Source: an uncultured Aquimarina sp. (GTDB lineage: Bacteria > Bacteroidota > Bacteroidia > Flavobacteriales > Flavobacteriaceae). From it: a DNA stretch of 64,000 nucleotides. The position numbers and the translations under genes were made by a program. The stretch's first letter is position 1, and each line of letters begins with the position of its first letter. The notes beneath the pieces were generated by a model. The model worked only from the letters and a program-made list of their open reading frames with translations. It was not told where the DNA came from and made no database searches. Below are positions 43,611-51,486 of this stretch, one piece after another. The DNA lies in NCBI RefSeq assembly GCF_947495315.1, contig NZ_CANLYD010000019.1, positions 62,001 through 126,000 of the forward strand, given 5' to 3'.

Positions 43611-44246
43611 TTATAATCTAATTTCGGTTTGTCCTTCGTATATTTTGGTGATTTCAGAATAATGTTCCTTCATATTATTTAATATAAAATCAAACGGCAC
43701 ATCATCAAAATGTCCATAATCCTCTAGGTATTCCATAAAAACTCCTCCTTTATTATCATATTCCTGAAACATCGAATCTTGTTCACCATCAAATTCTAAA
43801 GGAGCCACGTTACATTTTTCGCATAGTGCCTTATTAAAAGCAGGAGATGCTTTTAACCATTTTCCATCTAGATAGACATTCACCATTCCGTGAGGTGTTA
43901 ATTCATTGGTTCCGAATTTTTCTATTAATCTTTCTACTCCGATATGATTCTTTACTTTAGCAAGGTGAATTCTTGCCGGTATTCCCAAAGCTCTTAAACA
44001 AGCGATTAATAAAATTGCTTTATCCAGGCAATGACCACTATTCTTTTTTGCAGTCCTACTTGCTTTATAACCTTCTTTAGAAAAACTAATATGATAAGGA
44101 TCATACCACCAGTGATCTCTTACTTTAAGATATAACCGTGTAGCTTTTTCCTTAGGAGTTAATGTATCCGTATTAAATTCTCTAATAATGTTCTGGATCT
44201 CATCCGATTCATAATCAAAATAGTATGTTGCCTCTAAATAATCCAT
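43611..44246 (-). CDS. Transglutaminase-like domain protein
   Basis: 211 residues. A transglutaminase core with catalytic Cys73 in NSGHCLDKA and His119 in LTPHGMVNVY; the third residue position, usually Asp, reads KASPAFN, so the triad is incomplete. It follows the pattern KATRLYLKVRDHWWYDPY that often precedes this core. Such proteins can be peptidases or amidases. It lies 12 nt after the kinase gene end and 10 nt before DUF1330. Substrate unknown; an unexpected member of an acyl-CoA cluster. Confidence 0.83.
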   Translation of the reverse strand: MDYLEATYYFDYESDEIQNIIREFNTDTLTPKEKATRLYLKVRDHWWYDPYHISFSKEGYKASRTAKKNSGHCLDKAILLIACLRALGIPARIHLAKVKNHIGVERLIEKFGTNELTPHGMVNVYLDGKWLKASPAFNKALCEKCNVAPLEFDGEQDSMFQEYDNKGGVFMEYLEDYGHFDDVPFDFILNNMKEHYSEITKIYEGQTEIRL

Positions 44247-44258
44247 TATATTCTAAAT

Positions 44259-45311
44259 TTAATCTATTTTCTTGGTCTGAATAGCCTGCCAAGCTAAGTT
44301 ACAAAGCAATTCTGCTGCTTTGTTTAATTGTGCAAAACGAGGATCTGTAGTTAGTCCTTTATCATATCGATAATAAATCTGTTGAGCAATTACAGCTATT
44401 TTAAAAAGTCCGAATGCATAATAGAATACAAGGTGATCAACATCTCTTCCACTTTTCTGCGCATATAGTTCTACAATCTCGCTTCGGCTTGGATTTCCCT
44501 TCATTATTGTTGGTGATGGAATTCCTTGTTGAACGAATGCGTGATCACTGCTCATGGTCCAATATCCGAGAGATGTTCCCAAATCCATTAAAGGATCTCC
44601 CAATGTTGCCATTTCCCAGTCCAGTACTGCTATTACTTCTTTCCAGCTATCATCTTTAAAAACTACATTGTCATATTTAAAATCATTATGAACCAAACTA
44701 TATCTATAGTCTTTGGGTTGATGTTCTTCCATCCATTTCATTACCTTCTCTGCAGCCGGAACATCATCTGTTGCTGCATTAAGGTATTGTTTTCCCCAAT
44801 TTAAGACTTGCCTTTCTACATATCCTTCAGGTCTCCCTAAATCTTCTAGTCCCACTGCTTTGTAATCTAACTTATGAAGTTCTACAAACGTATTCAACCA
44901 GGAATCTGCAATGGTTGTAAAATCACTAGCCGGAACATTCCTTTTTTTAGCTTCTCGAGCACTTAGAATAATACCGTCTACCTTTTCCATGATATAAAAA
45001 GGACAGCCTAGAATACTTTCGTCATCAGTAAAAGCATACATTTTAGGAACTTTCGGAAATGCTTTATATACACCTGATTGCACTTTGAATTCTCGTCCCA
45101 TATCGTGACCTCGTTTAATGGCTCCAAAAGGTGGACGGCGCAATACATATTCTTTATCTTCTATTTTCAATAAATAAGTGAGATTAGAATACCCATGTGT
45201 ATATTGTTCTACATGCCAGCTGCTTTGGTCATTATCTATCAGTCCTTGCTTATGAAGGAACGACTTTAAAGTTTTTTCGTTTAGTTCTTCGCCTTTGCGT
45301 ACGTTTTGCAT
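44259..45311 (-). CDS. APH-type phosphotransferase, ACAD10/LvaA-like kinase
   Basis: 350 residues with an aminoglycoside phosphotransferase/choline kinase fold. Catalytic Asp210 lies in LVHNDFKYDNVVF, and Asp231 in VLDWEMATLGDPLMDLG is the magnesium-binding Asp. Members with this text are linked to acyl-CoA dehydrogenases, as in mammalian ACAD10/11 (kinase fused to a dehydrogenase domain) and in Pseudomonas LvaA. It would phosphorylate the 4-hydroxyl of a hydroxyacyl-CoA. The adjacent acyl-CoA dehydrogenase gene fits this. Function here is inferred, not shown. Confidence 0.85.
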   Translation of the reverse strand: MQNVRKGEELNEKTLKSFLHKQGLIDNDQSSWHVEQYTHGYSNLTYLLKIEDKEYVLRRPPFGAIKRGHDMGREFKVQSGVYKAFPKVPKMYAFTDDESILGCPFYIMEKVDGIILSAREAKKRNVPASDFTTIADSWLNTFVELHKLDYKAVGLEDLGRPEGYVERQVLNWGKQYLNAATDDVPAAEKVMKWMEEHQPKDYRYSLVHNDFKYDNVVFKDDSWKEVIAVLDWEMATLGDPLMDLGTSLGYWTMSSDHAFVQQGIPSPTIMKGNPSRSEIVELYAQKSGRDVDHLVFYYAFGLFKIAVIAQQIYYRYDKGLTTDPRFAQLNKAAELLCNLAWQAIQTKKID

Positions 45312-45357
45312 TGTTGATCTTTTATCTTGAATATCCTAGCATTAAACTTCTACAACA

Positions 45358-45405
45358 CTTCGACAAGCTCAGTGTGACAGCTCAGTGTGACAGCTCAGTG
45401 TAATA
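45358..45405. repeat. CTTCGACAAGCTCAGTGTGACA repeat with 13-bp tandem copies
   Basis: A dispersed element in the spacer before the kinase gene. It contains AGCTCAGTGTGAC twice (from 45366 and 45379), followed by a decayed third AGCTCAGTGTAATA. Member of the GACAGGCTCAG repeat family. Confidence 0.85.
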
Positions 45406-45446
45406 GTTACAAGTACTATTTTAAACATTTAAACTAAAATCTTTAT

Positions 45447-46661
45447 TTATTCTGAGTATTTTTTAATTACACTTTTCCCTAACTGGTACATATGTACTTC
45501 ATCTGGTCCGTCGGCTAGACGTAACATCCTTGCAGCAACAAAAAAGTGTGCCAATGGCGTATCAGGGCCTACTCCTTTTCCACCGTGTATCTGCATAGCT
45601 CTATCGATTACCTTTAATGCCATATTCGGCGCTACTATCTTTATCATTGCGATTAAATCTTTGGATGCTTTATTGCCTAATTTATCCATTCTATCAGCTG
45701 CAGAAAGTGTTAGTAATCTGGCTTGTTCGATTTCGCATTGTGATTGGGCTATCTCTTGTCGAATACTACTGTAATCTTTAAACGTTTTTCCAAAAGCAAT
45801 GCGTTCTGCTGCACGTTTGGACATTAATTCTAAAGATCGTTGTGCCATTCCAATCAAACGCATACAATGATGAATACGTCCTGGTCCTAATCTACCTTGT
45901 GCAATCTCGAAACCTTTACCTTCTCCTAATATCAAATTCTCTTTTGGCACTCTTACATTGTCTAAAACAATCTCAGCATGACCTTCTGGAGAATCATAGA
46001 ATCCGAATACGGATAAAGGTCTGATAATTTTTAATCCTGGTGTATCCATAGGCACCAATACCATACTTTGCTGTTGATGTCTTGAAGCGTCGGGATCTGT
46101 TTTTCCCATCACAATAGCAATCTTACAATCTGGATTCATTCCACCGGATGACCACCATTTTGTGCCATTAATTACATACTCATCACCATCCTTAACAATA
46201 GAGGTTTCAATATTAGTAGCATCAGAAGAAGCCACTTGTGGTTCTGTCATTAAAAAAGCAGAACGAATTTCTCCATTCATTAATGGGGCTAACCATTGTT
46301 TCTGATGCTCTGGAGAGCCATACTTAGCCAAAACCTCCATATTCCCAGTATCGGGAGCACTGCAATTAAATATTTCTGAAGACCATAATATGCGTCCCAT
46401 AATTTCTGCTAAAGGTGCATATTCTAGATTTGTTAACCCTGGACTTAGATTTCCATAACTTTTGGGTAAAAACAAGTTCCACAATCCAGCTGCTTTTGCT
46501 TTTGCCTTTAAGTCCTCCATTCCTGGCCATGGTTTCCATCGGTTATCAGGATTGTAGAGAAAGGTATTTACCTCTTCTTCTACAGGTAGTATGTGCTCTT
46601 CAAAAAAAGCGATAAGCCTTTGTTGGAGTTCTATATTTTTTTCTGAATACTCAAAATTCAT
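45447..46661 (-). CDS. Acyl-CoA dehydrogenase, ACAD10/11-like
   Basis: 404 residues from the ATG at 46661 (MNFEYSEKNIELQQRL); an upstream ATG at 46682 adds seven residues and is less likely. Acyl-CoA dehydrogenase fold with FAD motifs TEPQVASSDATNIETS and IHGGKGVGPDTPLAHFFVAARML. At the place where canonical enzymes carry the catalytic Glu in YEGT, this one has ADGPDEVH, the variant of ACAD10/11-like enzymes. With the adjacent kinase it could dephosphorylate/dehydrate a 4-phospho-acyl-CoA to an enoyl-CoA. Reaction is inferred from family and neighbours. Confidence 0.9.
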   Translation of the reverse strand: MNFEYSEKNIELQQRLIAFFEEHILPVEEEVNTFLYNPDNRWKPWPGMEDLKAKAKAAGLWNLFLPKSYGNLSPGLTNLEYAPLAEIMGRILWSSEIFNCSAPDTGNMEVLAKYGSPEHQKQWLAPLMNGEIRSAFLMTEPQVASSDATNIETSIVKDGDEYVINGTKWWSSGGMNPDCKIAIVMGKTDPDASRHQQQSMVLVPMDTPGLKIIRPLSVFGFYDSPEGHAEIVLDNVRVPKENLILGEGKGFEIAQGRLGPGRIHHCMRLIGMAQRSLELMSKRAAERIAFGKTFKDYSSIRQEIAQSQCEIEQARLLTLSAADRMDKLGNKASKDLIAMIKIVAPNMALKVIDRAMQIHGGKGVGPDTPLAHFFVAARMLRLADGPDEVHMYQLGKSVIKKYSE

Positions 46662-46751
46662 ATTATAATATCTTAATGCCACTGACCTTCAACATGAATA
46701 CAGTAAAAAAACTGAAGTTAAAGGCAATTATTTTTATCTAATTCTTCTTTT

Positions 46752-46829
46752 GCGTTAGGGATAGTAATGGAAATCCCACATCCGCCTCAGGCGGAGAGGA
46801 ATTGCAATGTATAGCCCGCTCGAACGCCC
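46752..46829. repeat. Structured spacer element with TCCGCCTCAGGCGGA hairpin
   Basis: Outer words GCGTT (46752-46756) and AACGC (46823-46827) can pair and enclose GGATAGTAATGGAAATCCC, a perfect hairpin TCCGCC-TCA-GGCGGA (46781-46795), GGAATTGCAATGTATAGCCCGCTCGAACG. I recall elements with this outline (GCGTTAGGGATAGTAxTGGAAATCC...TATAGCCCGxxCGAACGCCC) in spacers of many Bacteroidetes, but cannot check it. It could be a structured RNA or a repeat; which strand matters is not decided. Confidence 0.5.
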
Positions 46830-46840
46830 AAAAACATGTA

Positions 46841-47617
46841 TCAACCTGCAATCATATAACCTCCATCTGCATTGTACACGCTTCCGGTCATATAAGCTCC
46901 TGCTTCTGAAGCTAATAGACAAACCATGCCAGCCATTTCATCCGGCATTCCCATACGTGCTGTTGGTAGTGTCTTTTCTATTTTATTCAGTAATTTTTCG
47001 TTTTGCCAAAGTGCCGCACTAAATTTAGTTTTGATCAATCCCGGACATAATACATTGGCACGAATTCCGTATTGTCCCCATTCTTTCGCCTGGTTTTTAG
47101 TAAGCATTAATAAAGCCGCTTTGCTCGTGCTATATAATCCTAATCCTGCTCCAGGATGTAAAGCTTCTACAGAGGCAATATTAATAATACTCCCACCTCC
47201 ACGTTCTTTCATAGAAGACAAGGTTAGATTAGATAACATCCAGGGTGCTTTTACATTAACGTCCATTATCTTATCAAACACTTCTTCCTCAGCATCTTCA
47301 ATGGGGCCGTAAATGGGATTAATTGCTGCATTATTTACTAAAATATCAATTCCACCATAATGCTCGATTGTCTTTTTAACAAGATGTGCTCGTTGATCAG
47401 CTTTCCCTATATGACATGCAATACCAACAGCTTCTAATCCAGCTGCTTTAAACTCGGCTGCCACTTCATCTACTGCTTCTTGATTTCGGCTACTGATAAC
47501 TACTTTTGCACCATGTTCTGCTAATCCTTGTGCTATGGATTTTCCGATTCCTTTACTTGAGCCCGTTATTATGGCTACTTTTCCTTCTAAATTAAATGAT
47601 TGTTTTATGCTGTTCAT
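46841..47617 (-). CDS. SDR family oxidoreductase
   Basis: 258 residues. Cofactor loop GSSKGIGKSIA, NNAAINP with PIYGPIEDAEEEVFD, catalytic NIASVEA Ser region and LYSTSKAALLM Tyr-Lys, CPGLIKTKFS, and C-terminal MTGSVYNADGGYMIAG. Third SDR of the cluster. In an lva-like pathway such a protein could oxidise or reduce a 4- or 3-hydroxyacyl-CoA; this is inference from position between two acyl-CoA dehydrogenases. Hairpin spacers lie on both sides. Confidence 0.85.
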   Translation of the reverse strand: MNSIKQSFNLEGKVAIITGSSKGIGKSIAQGLAEHGAKVVISSRNQEAVDEVAAEFKAAGLEAVGIACHIGKADQRAHLVKKTIEHYGGIDILVNNAAINPIYGPIEDAEEEVFDKIMDVNVKAPWMLSNLTLSSMKERGGGSIINIASVEALHPGAGLGLYSTSKAALLMLTKNQAKEWGQYGIRANVLCPGLIKTKFSAALWQNEKLLNKIEKTLPTARMGMPDEMAGMVCLLASEAGAYMTGSVYNADGGYMIAG

Positions 47618-47666
47618 TAGGTAGTTAATGAATTAATGTTTTAATGATAAAATGGTTTGTTTATAT

Positions 47667-47724
47667 AAAAAGAAAATAGAGTAAAGAAAAAAGAAGTCTC
47701 TTTTCTTACGTCTATTTTCTTTTT
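47667..47724 (-). terminator. Possible terminator/hairpin in the SDR-ACAD spacer
   Basis: Perfect 13-bp arms AAAAAGAAAATAG (47667-47679) and CTATTTTCTTTTT (47712-47724), with a smaller hairpin in the loop. On the minus strand the stem ends in a T-rich tract. It lies six nt from the end of the acyl-CoA dehydrogenase gene. Confidence 0.4.
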
Positions 47725-47729
47725 CTTTT

Positions 47730-49544
47730 CTAATTAAAAACCTCTTTCTCTCCTGCAATTGTTAATGCTTCTTCATCCATCAGAATCTCTGCCAGACCAC
47801 TGGTTTTAGGTAATTCATATTTAAAATAGAATTTCATTGCGTGAATCTTGCTTTCGTAAAACTCTTCAGAGTAGGTATTTTTTCCGGTTATAATAGCATT
47901 TTTAGCGTTTACCGCCATATCTAACCAGATCCAGGCCATCATTATATTACTAAAGAATTCCATAAACGGTGTTGCATCAGACAGAAAACGTTCATAATCG
48001 CCATTTTTAGCAAAACCAACCAAGAAACCTATTACCTTTTGAGTTAATAATAGTTTTTCTCCTAATGAATTAGCGTATCCTCTTAGATCATCATATTCTG
48101 ATGCTTGTCGGATCGTTTGCATTATTTCGTTATTTAGTAATTCTAGCGCTTTTCCGTTTTCCATTAGGAGTTTTCTTCCTAATAAATCCTGAGATTGTAT
48201 ACCTGTCGTCCCTTCATAGATAGGGAAAATACGAATATCTCTATGATATTGTTGCAGTATAAAATCCGAACAGAAACCATAACCTCCCAGTACCTGCAAT
48301 CCATTAGAAACTGCATGGGCACCCATATCTGATGGATAGGTTTTTACCATTGGTATGATCAGTTCCAATAACAAGCTATACTTCTCTTTTTCGGCTTCAT
48401 CTTTTAATGTTTCTTTCAGATCATAATATTTTGAGGCTAATAGTACCAGACTTAAGGAGCCTTCTGCAATTACTTTCTGTAATAATAACATTCTGCGCAC
48501 ATCTGGATGATTAATGATCAATGTTTGTCCTTGCTCAGGATCTTTTTTACCTGTACTGGCCAGTTTTCTACCTTGCGGACGTTCCTTTGCATATTGTAAT
48601 GACGCTTGATACGCAGCGGTAGCAATCGCGGCAGCACCTCGTCCCACAGCAATACGAGCACCATTCATCATTAAGAACATATATTTCAGCCCTTGATGTG
48701 CTTCTCCAACTAACCAACCTTTACAATCATCTGCATCTCCAAAACCTAAATGCGTAGTACAATATCCTCGCTGTCCCATTTTTTGAAAATCAGCAACTGT
48801 CGTTACATCATTAGCTACCAAACCACCATTTCCATCGGGACGTTTTTTAGGAACAATAAATAAAGAGATCCCTTTGGTTCCTGCCGGTGCTCCTTCGATA
48901 CGAGCTAAAACCAAGTGTACAAAATTATCGGCATATTGATGATCACCACCAGAGATAAAAATTTTCTGTCCTAAAATTTTATAAGAACCATCTTCCTGAG
49001 GTGTTGCTTTGGTTACCACATCTGATAACGAACTACCGGCTTGTGGTTCCGTTAAACACATAGTTCCACCCCAATTTCCCGAGAGCATATTTGGAACATA
49101 GGTGTCGTTTAATTCTTTATTTGCAAAATGGATAATTAGTTCAGCAGCACCGAGCGTTAGTCCTACATATCCCGGCAAATGGTTATTAGCCGCATCCTGA
49201 ATAAAAGCGGATGCTGTATAGATCATCATCGGCAATTGCAATCCTCCAGCCTCATAATCAAAAGTACCAGAAATGAGTCCCATCTCACCTCCTTTTTTCA
49301 TCATTACCTCTACCTGTTTATGAACTACCACGCCTCCATCTTTGTGATAAGCGGGTTTTTCGTCCATTTCTTTAAAATATGGGAATAATTCTCGATCTGA
49401 GAATTCTTTCACCGAATTTAAAAATAAGTTTAGGGATTCTTTATCGTGATCTGCAAAACGATCTTGCTGTAACACCTCTTCTAATTGATGAACATCATAT
49501 AAAAGGTATTTCAGCGTATCTACATCTACATATTCTTTAGCCAT
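47730..49544 (-). CDS. Acyl-CoA dehydrogenase, large canonical form with extra C-terminal domain
   Basis: 604 residues from the ATG at 49544 (MAKEYVDVDTLKYLLYDVHQLEEV); the ORF can extend to 49580. The fold extends beyond the 380-residue core, as in AcdA/FadE-like enzymes of Bacteroidetes. FAD motifs TEPQAGSSLSDVVTKA and KIFISGGDHQYADN are visible, and the catalytic Glu lies in FPIYEGTTGIQ. This enzyme is therefore a standard dehydrogenase that introduces the alpha-beta double bond, complementing the atypical one at 45447. First gene of the cluster in the direction of transcription. Confidence 0.9.
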   Translation of the reverse strand: MAKEYVDVDTLKYLLYDVHQLEEVLQQDRFADHDKESLNLFLNSVKEFSDRELFPYFKEMDEKPAYHKDGGVVVHKQVEVMMKKGGEMGLISGTFDYEAGGLQLPMMIYTASAFIQDAANNHLPGYVGLTLGAAELIIHFANKELNDTYVPNMLSGNWGGTMCLTEPQAGSSLSDVVTKATPQEDGSYKILGQKIFISGGDHQYADNFVHLVLARIEGAPAGTKGISLFIVPKKRPDGNGGLVANDVTTVADFQKMGQRGYCTTHLGFGDADDCKGWLVGEAHQGLKYMFLMMNGARIAVGRGAAAIATAAYQASLQYAKERPQGRKLASTGKKDPEQGQTLIINHPDVRRMLLLQKVIAEGSLSLVLLASKYYDLKETLKDEAEKEKYSLLLELIIPMVKTYPSDMGAHAVSNGLQVLGGYGFCSDFILQQYHRDIRIFPIYEGTTGIQSQDLLGRKLLMENGKALELLNNEIMQTIRQASEYDDLRGYANSLGEKLLLTQKVIGFLVGFAKNGDYERFLSDATPFMEFFSNIMMAWIWLDMAVNAKNAIITGKNTYSEEFYESKIHAMKFYFKYELPKTSGLAEILMDEEALTIAGEKEVFN

Positions 49545-49799
49545 TGTGTGAAGTTTTAAGAAATTGATTATTGACAACACAATAAATTTCGTGAATATTT
49601 AGTAGATTCTAATTAAACTGGTTTAATAAATATGAATTTTAAGATATTCTTTGGTTTTAGATATAAAAAACATCTCAAATATAGGTTCTAAAAAAACCTT
49701 AAGTATACATAACCTCTCTCGACTCAGCTACCATTGACATGTTTTGCAATGTATTGATTTTCAATAATTTAACTTAGCTTTGGTTTTTAACTTTATTTC

Positions 49800-50060
49800 T
49801 TTGATTTAGCCTTTTTCATTTTCTTTGCTCGTCCAAAGAAAACGAAACAAAAGAAAAGACGCTTTTTTCAAGGTATTTTTATCTGCCTAAGCAGATAAAA
49901 CCAGATTTGTTTTACTAAAACCTTTCCAAGGCTTCAAGATTTTTTAACGCAAAACAAATCTTATACTGGTGAAAAAAGGTTTACAAAGCGCTGCTTTGGA
50001 ACGTCAATTTCAATGGATAAAATTTTTATTGGATGTCTCGAGGTGACAGACTAGAAACAG
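49800..50060. repeat. Complex spacer element with hairpins TTTTCTTTG-CAAAGAAAA and TTTTATCTGC-GCAGATAAAA
   Basis: The 533-bp spacer before the Crp-like gene has a 9-bp perfect hairpin at 49819-49842 and a 10-bp perfect hairpin at 49877-49900, then a stretch with CAAATCTTATACTGGTG and AAGGTTTACAAAGCGC. The text TTTCTTTGCTCGTCCAAAGAAAACGAAACAAAAG is one I recall from spacers of several Bacteroidetes. It is probably a dispersed repeat. No ORF of note and no tRNA. Confidence 0.5.
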
Positions 50061-50077
50061 TAATTAAATCAATGCAG

Positions 50078-50830
50078 TTATTGCTTACTTAATCGCTTGC
50101 GGATTTTAGAGAGTCCTACGGGTGTTAATCCCAGATACGAAGCGATCAGGTATTGTGGAACACGCTGAAAAAGTGATGGTCGCTTTTCTAATAATTGTAA
50201 ATAACGTTCTTGGTTGGATAAATTTTTCATCCGATTGATACGCTGGAAATTATTGATAAAAGCTTTTTGCATAGACAATCGTCCAAAACGCTCTAAAGCG
50301 TGCGAATGATCAAAAACTTTTAATGCGTCTGATTTAGTAATGGTATACACTACAGTATCCTCTGTAACCTCTAAGTAAGATTCTGACGGGATTTCTTCTA
50401 TATAAGGATAAAGATCTGTAAAGAAAGAACCATCTGTGTAAAACTCCATAACTCTGGTAATTCCTTCTTCTATGGAATAAAAAGTAACGCATCCCTGCTT
50501 CATAAAATAAAAATCCTGAATATACTGACCAGGCTGTACCAGAAACTCCCCTTTTTTAAAGGTTTCCTTTTTATAAAACTGTAGTCCAAACTCCATATCA
50601 GAGTCACTAACCGGAGTAAAGGAGCGTATTTTTTGTTCTAAATCTTTCAAGGTGTCTGGCTGTAATGGCGAAAGAACAAAATATTTGGGTATTGGGCAAG
50701 TATGGAAAGAGTAATCACACCATTTATAAGAAAATGCTAGCGACTCGTGAAATAAAACGTAGTAAAATTCAGAATAACTAATAGATTCACTATGAAATTT
50801 TACTGTCACACTTAGCCTGTCGAAGTGCAA
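50078..50830 (-). CDS. Crp/Fnr family transcription regulator
   Basis: Cyclic-nucleotide-binding-like sensor domain with KKGEFLVQPGQYIQDFYFMKQGCVTFYS near 92-119, and a C-terminal helix-turn-helix, NQERYLQLLEKRPSLFQRVPQYLIASYLGLTPVGLSKIRKRL. No Fnr-type cysteine cluster is present. The upstream ATG at 50830 gives 250 residues, but the first 60 come from a dispersed repeat and unlike sequence; no ATG lies between it and residue 79. A TTG at 50650 would give LKDLEQKIRSFTPVSDSD, the natural start of the family, so the real protein may be about 190 residues. It could control the preceding acyl-CoA cluster. Confidence 0.85.
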   Translation of the reverse strand: MHFDRLSVTVKFHSESISYSEFYYVLFHESLAFSYKWCDYSFHTCPIPKYFVLSPLQPDTLKDLEQKIRSFTPVSDSDMEFGLQFYKKETFKKGEFLVQPGQYIQDFYFMKQGCVTFYSIEEGITRVMEFYTDGSFFTDLYPYIEEIPSESYLEVTEDTVVYTITKSDALKVFDHSHALERFGRLSMQKAFINNFQRINRMKNLSNQERYLQLLEKRPSLFQRVPQYLIASYLGLTPVGLSKIRKRLSKQ

Positions 50831-50874
50831 TTTAAAACATCGCTCTATTTGTCTTCGACAGGCTCAGACTGACA
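50804..50874. repeat. Inverted pair of GACAGGCTCAG elements
   Basis: Two 22-bp family members in opposite orientation: TGTCACACTTAGCCTGTCGAAG (50804-50825) and its near complement CTTCGACAGGCTCAGACTGACA (50853-50874), three mismatches between them. The first overlaps the 5' end of the long Crp-like ORF. Confidence 0.85.
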
Positions 50875-50901
50875 ATTGCAGTTCTGATTTATAAAAACAA
50901 A

Positions 50902-50930
50902 AAGAGGTTGTTTATGGGAAACAACCTCTT
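50902..50930 (-). terminator. Intrinsic terminator of the 32-codon ORF
   Basis: 12-bp perfect arms AAGAGGTTGTTT (50902-50913) and AAACAACCTCTT (50919-50930), loop ATGGG. On the minus strand the stem is followed by TTTGTTTTTA. It lies 34 nt past the stop of the small ORF at 50965. Confidence 0.85.
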
Positions 50931-50964
50931 CTACTATTTATAAACTACACTAAACAATTTATTA

Positions 50965-51063
50965 TTATTTACGGATCGCATAACTAGATGCGCCGGGAAG
51001 GTCTCTTAAGAAATCTAAAACATTCTTTAAAATAAGGTCAATAGAAGAATAAAGATGATTCAT
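50965..51063 (-). CDS. Candidate small protein of 32 residues
   Basis: Short ORF starting MNHLYSSIDLILKN and ending GASSYAIRK. The N-terminal 22 residues form an amphipathic or membrane-associated helix with IDLILKNVLDFL. It has a strong intrinsic terminator 34 nt downstream, unlike random ORFs, and sits between the DnaA-box-like cluster and the Crp-like gene. It could be a small membrane protein, a type I toxin-like peptide or a leader; it may also be part of a small RNA. Not recognised. Confidence 0.45.
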   Translation of the reverse strand: MNHLYSSIDLILKNVLDFLRDLPGASSYAIRK

Positions 51064-51104
51064 AACTGTGTGATTTAAGGTTTAACTGAAGTAAATATAC
51101 GAAG

Positions 51105-51355
51105 TTATTAACATATAATCAACATTATCAGCAAGTTATTGTTAATAATTATATATAAAACTCATTTTAATCGATTAAAAACACAAAAAATGTTTATAAA
51201 ATTGTTTATAAGTGTTATTTTCCTACAGAATTTGTTAATAACTTAGATGAAACTGTTAAAAACATCGGTCTTATCAACAAAAACCTGTGAATATTGACGG
51301 TTATCAACAACTTTGAGGGAAAAATCCCATTAATATACAGTTGTATTGTTGATAA
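51105..51355. other. Cluster of eight TTATNAACA 9-mers: candidate oriC or DnaA-binding locus
   Basis: The AT-rich spacer 51064-51486 has TTATTAACA (51105-51113), TGTTAATAA (51140, 51233), TGTTTATAA (51191, 51203), TTATCAACA (51271, 51301) and TGTTGATAA (51347), all one base from the DnaA-box consensus TTATNCACA. By base composition (about 30% GC) I expect roughly 0.05 such matches here. The spacer has no long ORF. In the region to the left nearly all genes run leftward, compatible with replication moving outward. dnaA and dnaN are not in the window. Confidence 0.45.
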
Positions 51356-51486
51356 CTAACTACAACCAGCTAAGACTCTATATTTACAACAACAATAAAA
51401 AAGCAACAATTTAGTCTATGAATAGTAACATTTTACCAATCAATGACACTTACTTAGTATAATACAACATACAACCGATCTGCTAA

